A stretch of DNA of 64,000 bases from Parapedobacter composti (GCF_900112315.1 NZ_FOLL01000018.1:28652-92651), one strand, 5' to 3'; shown: positions 35,492 through 44,140, counted from the first letter of the stretch. Numbers and translations are program-made. Notes: generated from the letters alone by a model not told the origin.

Positions 35492-36949
35492 ATGAAGAAA
35501 TTAGCTATTTTAGTCATATCGGGTATCATGCTGGCCAGTTGCAGTGAATGGCTGGTGGAGAAGCCCAAGCGGATTGCTGAATCAGTTTTTTACAATACCC
35601 CATCGGAGGTCGAAACGGCTGTGAACGCCATATTGCTGCCGCTCCGGCAGGCCCGGGAAGCGCAGTTTGCCAATTATATCGCAACCCTGGAGTGCCAGTC
35701 TGACTGGATGGTTGGCCGGGGCTCATGGGAGCCGTTAAGCCAGTACCAGGGATTGAATGACGTTAACATCACCCGTGTGCAAGGATTCTGGAATGCCTTT
35801 TATGTGGGGATACGCAATGCCAATCTGGTTATTCTGAATGCACCCAACGGTACCAGCATCAGTCAGCAGGATATTGCTAAATATGTGGGGGAAGCAAAAT
35901 TCCTCCGGGCGTTCCTTTACTATCAGCTTGTGCAAAACTGGGGGAGCGTACCCCTGCGCACCGAAGCGAACATGATACAGCGCGATCTGCCGAAGAGCAG
36001 CGTCGATGATATATATGATTTGATTGTTAGTGACTTGCTGGACGCAGAAACCAATTTGCCCCCTACGCCTTCGGTGAAGGGTAGGCCAACCCGATGGGCC
36101 GCCAAAACGCTGCTGGCTGATGTGTTTCTGAATCTGAACAGACCGGCAGAGGCAGCAGCGAGAGCTAATGAAGTAATCCAGCAGGGTGGGTTCAGCCTGG
36201 TGCCCGTAAGTTCAGTGGAAGATATCCAAACGAAGATCTTCGGACCTGATGATGCGGTCACCAACGCACAGAACGAGGAAATATTTGCGCTGAAGTATGC
36301 CCGGATCGATAACCAGGGGAACTATATCCTGTGGATATCGCTTCACCCAAGCATGAACCTGTATATCAATGGGGGTGGAGCTTATGCTGTACACGGTGAT
36401 GCTTCTAATCCGAACTACATCAACTGGAATGACGACGATATCCGGAAAGGGATGTGGAGCCGGATAAACTATGGAAATGCACCCAATGCGCTGATTAGTT
36501 CGAAGTATGCCGACCCCCAGGCCGTGAGTCAATACGGTGCAGGTAATGATCAGCCTATCTTCCGGTACCCTGACGCATTACTGTTGTATGCTGAGGCTGC
36601 TGCCCGTGCGGAGAATACAGTCAGCGCCGCAGCTATGGAGGCTCTGAATAAGGTGCACCGGCGGGCTTACGGATATGATCCGGAAACACCCTCGCCTGTC
36701 GATCTCGATGTGGCTGACTATACGGTGGAAACGTTTATCGACCGTGTTATTCAGGAACGCGGCTATGAGTTTATCTATGAAGGTAAGCGGTGGCTGGAAC
36801 TGAAAAGAACCGGAAAAGTTCATGAGTTGGTGCAGTATGGGAAAGGTAAGCCTATCGCAGAAAAACACCTGCTGTGGCCAATCCCGGCCTCGGAAATGAA
36901 TTTTAACAATGCATTGGATCCAACACGGGATCAAAACCCAGGGTATTGA
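35492..36949 (+). CDS. SusD/RagB-family nutrient-binding lipoprotein
   Basis: About 485 residues from ATG 35492 (ATG 35465 adds nine residues). Lipobox LASC lies about 16 residues in. The family pattern is clear: GEAKFLRAFLYYQLVQNWGSVPL, RPTRWAAKTLLADVFLNL, YPDALLLYAEAAARAENT, and the C-terminal ERGYEFIYEGKRWLELKRTG with WPIPASEMNFNNALDPTRDQNPGY. It pairs with the STN-SusC. Its stop overlaps the start of the FAD oxidoreductase (TGATG). Confidence 0.93.
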   Translation: MKKLAILVISGIMLASCSEWLVEKPKRIAESVFYNTPSEVETAVNAILLPLRQAREAQFANYIATLECQSDWMVGRGSWEPLSQYQGLNDVNITRVQGFWNAFYVGIRNANLVILNAPNGTSISQQDIAKYVGEAKFLRAFLYYQLVQNWGSVPLRTEANMIQRDLPKSSVDDIYDLIVSDLLDAETNLPPTPSVKGRPTRWAAKTLLADVFLNLNRPAEAAARANEVIQQGGFSLVPVSSVEDIQTKIFGPDDAVTNAQNEEIFALKYARIDNQGNYILWISLHPSMNLYINGGGAYAVHGDASNPNYINWNDDDIRKGMWSRINYGNAPNALISSKYADPQAVSQYGAGNDQPIFRYPDALLLYAEAAARAENTVSAAAMEALNKVHRRAYGYDPETPSPVDLDVADYTVETFIDRVIQERGYEFIYEGKRWLELKRTGKVHELVQYGKGKPIAEKHLLWPIPASEMNFNNALDPTRDQNPGY

Positions 36950-38313
36950 TGAAACGTAGAACAGCTATAGCAACCTTAGGTGCCGTGTCGCTGGGCATGG
37001 CGTCGCCCCACTTGCTGAAAGGGGAAGTACGGCAGGGCCCCCGAAGGGTCAAGAAAAGTAGTGTTGAAACCGATATCCTGGTTGTGGGGGGCGGTACCGC
37101 CGGGGTTATCGCCGCCATCCAGGCCGGACGGGCCGGACGGCGGACGGTATTGGTCGAGAACGGCAGCATGCTGGGGGGAACCACCACTACCGGTGGCGTG
37201 GCGTTCCCGGGTATTTTCTTCGCCTGGGGCAAACAGGTGATTGGCGGTATCGGTTGGGAGCTGGTACAGGAAGCGGTAGCCTTGAACGATGATGTGTTGC
37301 CCAACTTCTCCATCCCGCACGGAAGGCAGCACTGGCGGCACCAAGTACGGTTGAATGGTCCGCTGTATGCGTTAGTTATTGAAGAGAAGTGCGTGGAAGC
37401 GGGCGTAGATCTCCGGTTTTATGAAACACCGGTGGAGATAGCCCGCCACCGGAATGGCTGGAAGGTGACTACCATAGGCAAAGGAACCCAGACGGACATT
37501 TATTGTAACCAGTTGATTGACTGCACAGGAAATGCCTGGGCCGTCTCGCTTGCCGGGTTCGACCTGTTGCGGGAGGCCGAAATCCAGCCGGGTACCCTGA
37601 TGTTTCAGATAGGAGGGTACAGGCTGGAAGATCTGGATATGGGGTTAATCAAGCAACGGTTCCAGGAAGCGGTGCAACGGGGGGATTTGGTCCGTGGTGA
37701 ATTCCTGAATGTGGTGTCGTTGCTTCGTAATGCCGGCGATAACGTCCAGCATATCGCCGGTGCGGATTCGACGACGTCCGAAACGCATACGGTAGCTAAC
37801 CTCAAAGGCCGTGCGTCGCTGTTGCGTACTGTGCGTTTTCTCCGTACATTGCCGGGGTTGGAAAAATTGAAAATTTTGGATATGCAGAACGAAACAGCGG
37901 TGCGCGAGACGTACCGGATAGATAGCATTTATCGGGTCAGCCACGACGATTATGTGTCGGGCAGGGTGTTCGACGATGCGGTTTCATATTCGTATTATCC
38001 CATTGACCTTCACGATGAACATGGCGTGGTTCCCAAGCAGTTGGAGGAAGGTAAGGTGCCTACCGTGCCGTTGCGCGCGTTAATTCCGAAAGGCAGCCGC
38101 AACCTGATCGTCGCCGGACGGTGCATCGGCAGCGACCGGTTGGCCAACTCGGCCTTACGTGTTCAGGCTTCCTGCATGGGCATGGGCCAGGCCGCCGCCG
38201 CCGCTGCGGTATTGGCTAGTATGCAGGGAAAAACGCCCGCTGAGGTGGCTATTGACGACATCCGTAACCTGCTGCGGGAACATGGTGCTATTGTGCCGGA
38301 AAAGGGAGGTTAA
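36949..38313 (+). CDS. Exported FAD-dependent oxidoreductase (FAD_oxidored family)
   Basis: About 454 residues with a Tat-like signal (MKRRTAIATLGAVSLGMA), then the FAD-binding motif ILVVGGGTAGVIAAIQAGRAG, VLVENGSMLGGTTTTGGVAFPG, and the C-terminal LIVAGRCIGSDRLANSALRVQASCMGMGQAA. These mark the FAD_oxidored type often found in SusCD loci. Export of a folded flavoprotein through Tat would fit the signal, but the motif is not a perfect Tat consensus. It starts inside the SusD stop codon and is surely cotranscribed. Substrate unknown; presumably it oxidises or reduces the molecule imported by the pair. Confidence 0.87.
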   Translation: MKRRTAIATLGAVSLGMASPHLLKGEVRQGPRRVKKSSVETDILVVGGGTAGVIAAIQAGRAGRRTVLVENGSMLGGTTTTGGVAFPGIFFAWGKQVIGGIGWELVQEAVALNDDVLPNFSIPHGRQHWRHQVRLNGPLYALVIEEKCVEAGVDLRFYETPVEIARHRNGWKVTTIGKGTQTDIYCNQLIDCTGNAWAVSLAGFDLLREAEIQPGTLMFQIGGYRLEDLDMGLIKQRFQEAVQRGDLVRGEFLNVVSLLRNAGDNVQHIAGADSTTSETHTVANLKGRASLLRTVRFLRTLPGLEKLKILDMQNETAVRETYRIDSIYRVSHDDYVSGRVFDDAVSYSYYPIDLHDEHGVVPKQLEEGKVPTVPLRALIPKGSRNLIVAGRCIGSDRLANSALRVQASCMGMGQAAAAAAVLASMQGKTPAEVAIDDIRNLLREHGAIVPEKGG

Positions 38314-38324
38314 TTGTGGGGGGT

Positions 38325-38443
38325 GGTGATCGGTGGTCGGTGGTGGGTGTTCGGTGATCGGTGGTCGGTGGTCGGTGGTGGGTGATCGGTGGTCGGTGGT
38401 CGGTGGTGGGTGTTCGGTGATCGGTGATAGGTGGTGGGTGGTC
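38325..38443 (+). repeat. Heptanucleotide tandem repeat, 17 units
   Basis: Seventeen contiguous 7-base units of the form GGTGNTN, mainly GGTGGTC, GGTGGTG, GGTGATC and GGTGTTC. They lie between the FAD oxidoreductase stop and the signal-peptide-coding part of the next gene. A second array of the same heptamer, on the other strand, lies at 59289-59337. Because 7 is not a multiple of 3, gain or loss of a unit shifts the frame. Confidence 0.9.
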
Positions 38444-39529
38444 GCGGTGCTGTTGTTGGTTGCTGTATCCGGGAGGGTTGCGGCGCAGGGATCAGATCGG
38501 CCGGTGCGGTACTTTCAGGTAGCGGCGCTTCCGCTGGAGGTGGCGAATGAACAGACGCTGCTCATCGATACGGGAGCGACAGGTGCAGGAAAGGATACGT
38601 TGTTCCAGTTGCTGTCTGCCACGGATAACCCGCTGGCCTATTACCGTAAGGTGACTACGGAGGTGTGTTTCGAGGGGAATTGCCGGCTGTTGCGGGTGCA
38701 CTTGTATTGGAACGTTACAGGCAGGTACCTCGGCTTCGAGCTTCCTCCTGGGGAATTTCTCAGCAAAGCGGAGCATGAGCCCTTCAGGCCGGATGAATAC
38801 CATGCGTTGAACAATATTCTTGCGGACTCCCTCTCGCCGTTGGGAAACTTCAGTTACGACGACCTGGTGCCTAAAGCGGCGATGGGCGGGTTGCTGGACG
38901 GCGTTACGGGGCCGACATCAAAAGACGTGCTCCGCCATGTCGTGAAAGGCGCGGTTTATACAACCTATACGATGTGGCATTTGGTTTATGGCAGGACCCG
39001 GGATGAGGTGATGCGCATTACGGAAGAGGCGCTCACGCCGGGCTTGGTATGCCAGCTTCTGGCCAGTCCGGATGTAAGCGACCGGCATTGGGCGCTCAGC
39101 CGTATCAGAGACAGGGTGCCCGTGACCCCCCAATTGCGCCAGGCATTGCTTGCGGTCATCAACGGAACAAGTTACAGCCTCGCCGAGCGGGCGCTGGCAG
39201 CGATTCCGTCCGATGCGCTGGGCGATGATAGCTTGCAGCAGGGCTTATTGGCGGCTTTTGTGGAGGGCGACTACAGCCTCAAGAAGCTGGTCATCGATAA
39301 GTTGATGGAAGCACCGGTATTGAACAGTCAGCTGATAGGTGGGTTCCGTACGCAGTTGGACGAGCTGAATGGTGAGCCCCTGGCGGGTGTTTTCCGCTTA
39401 TTCGGCAAGTTCAATGTTACCGACCCGGATACCTTGGCTAAAATACGGAGCTTGGAGCGCAGCCCGAACCGCTACATCGCCAACTTGGCTGCGCGTTACC
39501 TCAGGGAAGTTGCGTCTTCCGCGCCCTGA
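38333..39529 (+). CDS. Exported protein of unknown function with repeat-derived 5' end
   Basis: The open frame runs 398 codons from a GTG at 38333, but its first 36 codons are heptamer repeats. No ATG is available before the signal-peptide core (VVAVLLLVAVSGRVAAQ), so the real start is one of several GTG codons, perhaps 38438. The mature part has a conserved-looking segment VCFEGNCRLLRVHLYWNVTGRYLGF and, from about residue 220, helical HEAT-like repeats (LASPDVSDRHWALSRIRDRV, GTSYSLAERALAAIP, NRYIANLAARYLREV). I do not recognise a family. It follows the FAD oxidoreductase and may act with it. Its last 29 bases overlap the convergent gene. Confidence 0.6.
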   Translation: MVGGGCSVIGGRWSVVGDRWSVVGGGCSVIGDRWWVVAVLLLVAVSGRVAAQGSDRPVRYFQVAALPLEVANEQTLLIDTGATGAGKDTLFQLLSATDNPLAYYRKVTTEVCFEGNCRLLRVHLYWNVTGRYLGFELPPGEFLSKAEHEPFRPDEYHALNNILADSLSPLGNFSYDDLVPKAAMGGLLDGVTGPTSKDVLRHVVKGAVYTTYTMWHLVYGRTRDEVMRITEEALTPGLVCQLLASPDVSDRHWALSRIRDRVPVTPQLRQALLAVINGTSYSLAERALAAIPSDALGDDSLQQGLLAAFVEGDYSLKKLVIDKLMEAPVLNSQLIGGFRTQLDELNGEPLAGVFRLFGKFNVTDPDTLAKIRSLERSPNRYIANLAARYLREVASSAP

Positions 39530-40721
39530 CGCGGCGGAGCGTACCTTTGAAATCTTTGAGCAGCAGTAACTTATCGGCCATCAGCATCGCGCTGAAGAGC
39601 CGCAGGTGCCTGAAGTTAAGGCGGATGCCGCTGCCGAGCCACATGGCCAGCTTACGGGAGAATGCGCGTGTCCTGCGGTTGTACTGGTAGGGTTGCATCA
39701 TCCGTAACTGCTCAACGGCGAGGGGCGCCAATGCCAGTGCCCCGTCCGCTGCCGCGGCCTCCAGCAGTGCCACACCGGTGGCCGTACGGCCGATGACGAG
39801 GCTTTGCCCGTCGCGTTCGGCGAAATCGGGGTAGCCATCGGTGGTTTCCCACGCATCACCAGCGGCAATGTCTGCCTGTATGCCGATACCCTCGGGGCAG
39901 AGCTTGCAGCGGAAGTGCAGGTGCTGGTTGAGATTTTTCCCCCATGAGTCGTTATAACTTTGTCGATAAGTGCGTTGCCGGCTATCGATAAAGGAAAAGT
40001 AACCCGGCCATCCGTTGCCGCGGTAGGTTAAGTCCGACACCGGAGGCACGGCCCCGAGTTGGTCGACAATGGCTTGCGTGCCCCGGAAAGAAGGCATGCC
40101 CGCACAGAGGATGGCCACTGTGACCACAAACCGAGATCGGTATTGCGGATATACGGTGAGCAGGTTTTTCAGGCCAGAAATGTCGCAGGGCTTGCCGATA
40201 AAGCAGAACCGGTGCGACGTGGTTTCCAGGAGCTGCAGGATGCGGTCGAACACCAGCGCGGGGGCATACCGCGAAGAAGCACATCGCAGTATGTCGTCCC
40301 TGTTCACCGATACCCGCAGGCTGTTGCGGTGGTAATCGTCGCGCTCGCCACCCACCTGCAATACCGCGTCTACCTGTCCGGTGTCAAGAAGGTGGATGGC
40401 AAGGCCACTCACCACGCCGCCGGAAGAGCCCTTCCGGCGCGCAGCGGCGTCGGTTGCAAACCCAGCGTGCAACGACAGGATACGCCCCCATATCCGTTCG
40501 TTTTTTGCGAACCGGATGTCATTGACCACATTGAGCCCGGGGCATACGCGCAGGACAATGGATTCTTTTTCCGGTTGGCGGCGGATGACGTTGGGGTGGA
40601 AAAAGCCGTCGGCACCGATTTGCATCGATACATTTTCTTTGCCGCACAGGCTCTCGCAGAATCCGCAGCCCAGGCAAAGGCGGTTGCGATCGATCCATTC
40701 GATGGCAGAAGGCATATTCAT
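39501..40721 (-). CDS. 4Fe-4S coenzyme F420 hydrogenase/dehydrogenase beta-subunit family protein
   Basis: A 406-residue protein with an N-terminal cluster-binding motif CLGCGFCESLC (C16, C19, C22, C26) and a further RVCPG. The rest matches the F420-hydrogenase beta-subunit family (KGSSGGVVSGLAIHLLDTG, RFCFIGKPCDISGLKNLL, CKLCPEGIGIQADIAAGDAW). Such proteins are regularly paired with polysaccharide pyruvyl transferases in exopolysaccharide clusters, in organisms that make no F420. Here the transferase gene is directly upstream (one intervening base), so the pair probably acts together. The gene ends 29 bases inside the convergent neighbour. Confidence 0.88.
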   Translation of the reverse strand: MNMPSAIEWIDRNRLCLGCGFCESLCGKENVSMQIGADGFFHPNVIRRQPEKESIVLRVCPGLNVVNDIRFAKNERIWGRILSLHAGFATDAAARRKGSSGGVVSGLAIHLLDTGQVDAVLQVGGERDDYHRNSLRVSVNRDDILRCASSRYAPALVFDRILQLLETTSHRFCFIGKPCDISGLKNLLTVYPQYRSRFVVTVAILCAGMPSFRGTQAIVDQLGAVPPVSDLTYRGNGWPGYFSFIDSRQRTYRQSYNDSWGKNLNQHLHFRCKLCPEGIGIQADIAAGDAWETTDGYPDFAERDGQSLVIGRTATGVALLEAAAADGALALAPLAVEQLRMMQPYQYNRRTRAFSRKLAMWLGSGIRLNFRHLRLFSAMLMADKLLLLKDFKGTLRRVRARKTQLP

Positions 40722-40722
40722 C

Positions 40723-41931
40723 TTATGATTGAAGTATGTTGGATAATAAGTCCTTCAATGCAGACAAACGGGGTGCCACAATGGTTTGGTTAGCTTCCGC
40801 AATGGCAACTTTCAGTGCCTCCCGGTTATCGAATGCGGCCCGGAGGCCGCTGAACACGTCCGCTTCGCCATCGTTTACGCAATCGCCCAGCCAGGGATAT
40901 CGCAGGGTGTCGGCAAACAGGCCATTGAACTTTCGGCTGTATGCCATCGGATATACAGGTACGTTGGCTGCAAATGCAGCGATACAGGCATGCATGCGGG
41001 CGCCCGTGAAAAAGTCGAGGCCACCGATGTAATTTTTTGCTTCGATGGGCGAGCTGAACCGCGGGGCCACCACCGCTCCGGGAAACTCTTCCTTCAGCGC
41101 CAGCGCTGCCGCATAGTCGTCTTCAACGGGCTGTTGTTCGGGAATAACGTGCGACACCAGGTGCACTTGCACGTTTTCCATTGCACAGAGAAAAGTCAGC
41201 GTTTTCCGTATAAGGCTTTTATAGTCGGTCTGCATGGCAAACTGGTTATTGCGGGTATATCCGCCGTTCCAGAGCAACCCTGACACATTAACGCCCACAT
41301 GGATACGGTCGCCGTCAAACCGCAACGAACTGAACGGTAGATAGAAGGCTACATCAATGCTTTCCGCGAGCTTGTGGTGCGGCAGGTGGCCGGCCGTGTA
41401 ATCATAGCTTTGCCTGTCGCGGCTGATAATCAGATCGGCATACGTCATGGCCTGCAAAGCCGACCGTTCGTTTTCCGGATTGCGGAATGGGCCGATGGTT
41501 TGCGGCAGCAGGACCAGCTTTTTCACCCGTTTGCCGAAGTAGACTTTGCTGTTCCGGATCTTCCGGAACCGTACATCGCCGTAGATATCGGTAAAGCTGT
41601 CGCCCTCCGCGATATCAAATGCGTAGTCAATGGCGCGGATATCGTTCAGTCCGTATTTGTGGGGGGCCAGCAACAGTTTGAGGCGCCATTTCCAGTCGCG
41701 GAAGTCGAGGCCGGGAATGTTCCGGAAGGGGATGGAAGCGTCCCCCACCGTCAATTCGTCCATTCCTGTACGCTCGCTGCCAAAGAAAGAAAACGCTGCC
41801 CGCACGCCGTGTGCCCTGGCTACATCGTGCAGCAGGGCCAGCGAAGCGTAGGCAAGTGCCGCAACACCGAGGTTCTTGTTGTACGGGTTGGCCCAGATTA
41901 TCCCGATTTGTTTGCTATCGTTTCGGTTCAT
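40723..41931 (-). CDS. Polysaccharide pyruvyl transferase family protein
   Basis: A 402-residue transferase of the CsaB/WcaK-like type, which puts pyruvate ketals on cell-surface glycans. Family features are the N-terminal IGIIWANPYNKNLGVAALAYASLALLHD, the LLPQTIGPFRNPENERSALQAM segment, DLIISRDRQSYDY, and the C-terminal FTGARMHACIAAFAANVPVYPMAYSRKFNGLF. It is followed by the F420-type Fe-S protein. No glycosyltransferases lie nearby, so this is an orphan pair separated from any full polysaccharide cluster. Confidence 0.9.
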   Translation of the reverse strand: MNRNDSKQIGIIWANPYNKNLGVAALAYASLALLHDVARAHGVRAAFSFFGSERTGMDELTVGDASIPFRNIPGLDFRDWKWRLKLLLAPHKYGLNDIRAIDYAFDIAEGDSFTDIYGDVRFRKIRNSKVYFGKRVKKLVLLPQTIGPFRNPENERSALQAMTYADLIISRDRQSYDYTAGHLPHHKLAESIDVAFYLPFSSLRFDGDRIHVGVNVSGLLWNGGYTRNNQFAMQTDYKSLIRKTLTFLCAMENVQVHLVSHVIPEQQPVEDDYAAALALKEEFPGAVVAPRFSSPIEAKNYIGGLDFFTGARMHACIAAFAANVPVYPMAYSRKFNGLFADTLRYPWLGDCVNDGEADVFSGLRAAFDNREALKVAIAEANQTIVAPRLSALKDLLSNILQS

Positions 41932-42028
41932 CGCGGGAGCATGCGCATGAATAGTGCCAAACTTGGCGCGAACAATTCTGGCGGTCCGGTTGTTATACCG
42001 ACGGTTACATTAAATATTTCACGATAAA

Positions 42029-42036
42029 TATCTTTA
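42029..42036 (+). promoter_or_regulatory. Probable -7 element of the OsmC gene
   Basis: TATCTTTA differs from TAnnTTTG only at the last base and ends two bases before the ATG, which would make the transcript leaderless. Confidence 0.35.
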
Positions 42037-42038
42037 CG

Positions 42039-42455
42039 ATGAAGTTTACCAGAAAAGCAAACGCCGAATGGAAAGGCACCGGAAAGGACGGCCACGGCAC
42101 GCTGAGCACCCAGAGCGGCGTGTTGAGCAGCACCCAATACTCCTACAAAACCCGTTTTGAAGATGGTGTGGGCACCAATCCCGAAGAGCTGGTCGCCGCT
42201 GCCCATTCGGGCTGTTTTACCATGCAACTGAGTTTCCTGCTTTCAGAAAAGGGATACGAGCCGGAAAGCCTGGATACAGAAGCAAAGGTGACGTTTGAAG
42301 ACGGCAGCGTCACGCTGATAGAACTTTACCTTACCGGCAAGGTGGCCGGTATTTCGGAACCGGAGTTTACGGAAATCGCGGCCAAAGCCAAAGACATCTG
42401 CCCGATATCGAAACTGCTGGATACGACCATTGAGCTGACGGCCAAGTTGGCCTGA
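42039..42455 (+). CDS. OsmC-family peroxiredoxin
   Basis: A 138-residue cytoplasmic thiol peroxidase that reduces organic hydroperoxides. The two redox cysteines of the family are in [10 protein letters not shown] and AKDICPISK, and the N-terminal [25 protein letters not shown] and [13 protein letters not shown] are typical of OsmC. It is monocistronic, divergent from the pyruvyl transferase gene and 90 bases from tRNA-Thr. An OxyR lies 2 kb away and could control it, but no shared site was found. Confidence 0.92.
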   Translation: MKFTRKANAEWKGTGKDGHGTLSTQSGVLSSTQYSYKTRFEDGVGTNPEELVAAAHSGCFTMQLSFLLSEKGYEPESLDTEAKVTFEDGSVTLIELYLTGKVAGISEPEFTEIAAKAKDICPISKLLDTTIELTAKLA

Positions 42456-42495
42456 CATGGCCCGGCGGGGCGGACGAAAAAAATACCAGCGGCAT

Positions 42496-42526
42496 TTTGC
42501 AAATGCAGGCTGCCGCGTTATATTTG
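42496..42526 (+). promoter_or_regulatory. tRNA-Thr promoter
   Basis: TTTG at 42496-42499, 19 bases, then TATATTTG at 42519-42526: an almost ideal Bacteroidota -33/-7 promoter. Confidence 0.75.
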
Positions 42527-42545
42527 CATCGGTAAATTTACCGAT

Positions 42546-42617
<72 letters not shown>

Positions 42618-42618
<1 letters not shown>

Positions 42619-43181
42619 CATAAGGGGGATAAACCACCCACGTAAACACTTTTGCTGTACTGTTTCCGGTTAGCGCGGTGCGCAAACAGGTACGCGTGGA
42701 ACGGCGTGGTCCGTAACTGCGGCGGCAGATCCACAGCGATATATCCATCGGCCCGGACGCACACATCGGTGTTGCGCCCCGCAACGCCGGCTTCGGGACT
42801 ATAGACCACCAGCACCACCTCGTCGTGGGCAAGTGCCATCCGACTGTTGCCGCCGGAGAAGTAGACTTCCAGTTTTTCCCGGCTGTGCACCACATCGGAA
42901 AGCTGCAGCGCGGGCAACATGCCCATGCTGATGGTTACCCGCTCCGGTATCACGTGCTGATCGGGATACTCGCCCTCCAGGGCGTCTTCCATCAATTTCT
43001 TCAGCGCCTGCCCGAATGCCTTTTTCTTGCTGCCTTGGCCATGGCGCAGCCAGCTTTCGGCAATGACGGGCCGGAGGGGATTCAGGAAAGCCATGGCCAG
43101 GCGCATGCGTTGTTGCACGGCCAGCTTGCCGTAGGGCTGTGCTTTTTTCTTGGGTTTGTTAACGTCGTAGAAAAATTCCAT
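42618..43181 (-). CDS. DUF6266-like protein, short copy
   Basis: A 187-residue protein of unknown function, paralogous to the gene just upstream. The segment QPYGKLAVQQRMRLAMAFLNPLRPVIAESW matches the middle part of that protein (PQQALQHQKLTLLNQFLRNIRPYLETGF), and the C-terminal halves share a beta-rich pattern (VVLVVYSPEAGV; AYLFAHRANRKQYSKSVYV). It lacks the N-terminal GPFRGRVGHVVGSKW stretch. No signal peptide. The stop codon uses the last base of tRNA-Thr, and the gene is two bases from its partner. Confidence 0.6.
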
Positions 43182-43183
43182 GG

Positions 43184-43843
43184 TTATTGGTCTTCGGGCG
43201 TAGGCGGATCAGACAGCGGAATGTATACGGTATTCGAAACCCTTGTTCGCCGATTATCGGCAAAGAACAGCCATAGGTGGACTTCCCGGCCTGCATCATC
43301 TCCATCAAACGGGATATATGCTGAACCGTCTTGCCGGACTACCGGACCGCGGGTTGAATAAAATATATCTTGTTCGGGGCTGTATGCGAAAAGGAAGGCA
43401 ATGTCATCGGGCGCACCGCCCATGCCGTAGGTTTTGGGATGCCAGGTTACTTGTATGCCGTCGTTTTTCCGCCATGCACGTTCGTCGCCGGCGGTATACA
43501 GCGATCCGTGACTGAACTTCAACGCGGGATAGTTAAGGCTCACCTTGCCGTCATCGAGGAGGAAAGCGTGGTCAAAATTGAAGTGACAGGCCGCGTTTAC
43601 ACCCGTAGCCCTGCCGGTATACTGCCGGAACCCGGTTTCCAGGTACGGTCTGATGTTACGCAGAAATTGATTTAACAGCGTGAGCTTCTGGTGCTGTAGC
43701 GCTTGTTGAGGCGTGGGAGGTCGCTTGTTGCGCCTGGCGCGCGGCAGGCTTTTCATGTAGTTTATGCTTCGCCATTTGCTGCCCACCACGTGGCCCACCC
43801 GCCCTCGGAAAGGTCCGTTTATGCCATTTTCGAAAGTTCCCAT
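43184..43843 (-). CDS. DUF6266 family protein
   Basis: A 219-residue protein with the DUF6266 N-terminal signature GPFRGRVGHVVGSKWRSINYMKSLP, then a helical segment and a C-terminal beta-rich part (DDIAFLFAYSPEQDIFYST, VHLWLFFADNRRTRVSNTVYI). The family is frequent in Sphingobacteriales, often in several copies, and its function is unknown. It is cotranscribed with the short copy downstream and faces the 11-bp repeat array at its 5' side. Confidence 0.8.
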   Translation of the reverse strand: MGTFENGINGPFRGRVGHVVGSKWRSINYMKSLPRARRNKRPPTPQQALQHQKLTLLNQFLRNIRPYLETGFRQYTGRATGVNAACHFNFDHAFLLDDGKVSLNYPALKFSHGSLYTAGDERAWRKNDGIQVTWHPKTYGMGGAPDDIAFLFAYSPEQDIFYSTRGPVVRQDGSAYIPFDGDDAGREVHLWLFFADNRRTRVSNTVYIPLSDPPTPEDQ

Positions 43844-43972
43844 AGTTTGGCTTTATCCATTGTTTTTACGCTGTCCGTCCGCCTTCTGCTATAAGTCCCT
43901 AATCTATTCATAGCAAAAATAAGAATAATCTGATATATTTAGCTATGATTAACTAAAAAATAGCCTATTTTC

Positions 43973-44025
43973 ATCGTATTTAATACGATTAAAATACGAT
44001 GAATTTACGATAAAAATACGATGAA
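43973..44025 (+). repeat. Array of four 11-bp repeats (consensus AATACGATKAA) plus one inverted copy
   Basis: AATACGAT starts at 43982, 43993 and 44015, and TTTACGAT at 44004, so the four units are exactly 11 bases apart and fall on one face of the helix. The reverse complement ATCGTATT precedes them at 43973-43980. Such phased iterons usually mark cooperative binding of one protein. They lie 135 bases upstream of oxyR and about 130 bases upstream of the DUF6266 gene. Confidence 0.85.
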
Positions 44026-44132
44026 AACTTATAGTTCTTCCAATTTATTATTGGTTTTGTTTCAGGTTTGCTTTAGCTTGGGCGCGAAATGGGGATAAGC
44101 GGCATTCGGAAAGGACAACCCGTTTAATTTTA

Positions 44133-44140
44133 TATCTTTG
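44133..44140 (+). promoter_or_regulatory. -7 element of the oxyR promoter
   Basis: TATCTTTG matches TAnnTTTG and ends 19 bases before the oxyR ATG. Confidence 0.6.

Noticed and set aside
38325..38443. Tandem repeats as a CRISPR array
   Set aside because: Units are 7 bases with no spacers and no cas genes in the window. The same holds for the 11-bp array at 43973-44025.
40059..40793. Open frame antisense to the F420-type and pyruvyl transferase genes
   Set aside because: No family resemblance and fully opposite well-supported genes.
41374..42027. Open frame antisense to the pyruvyl transferase
   Set aside because: Shadow frame; the minus-strand protein has recognisable family motifs along its length.
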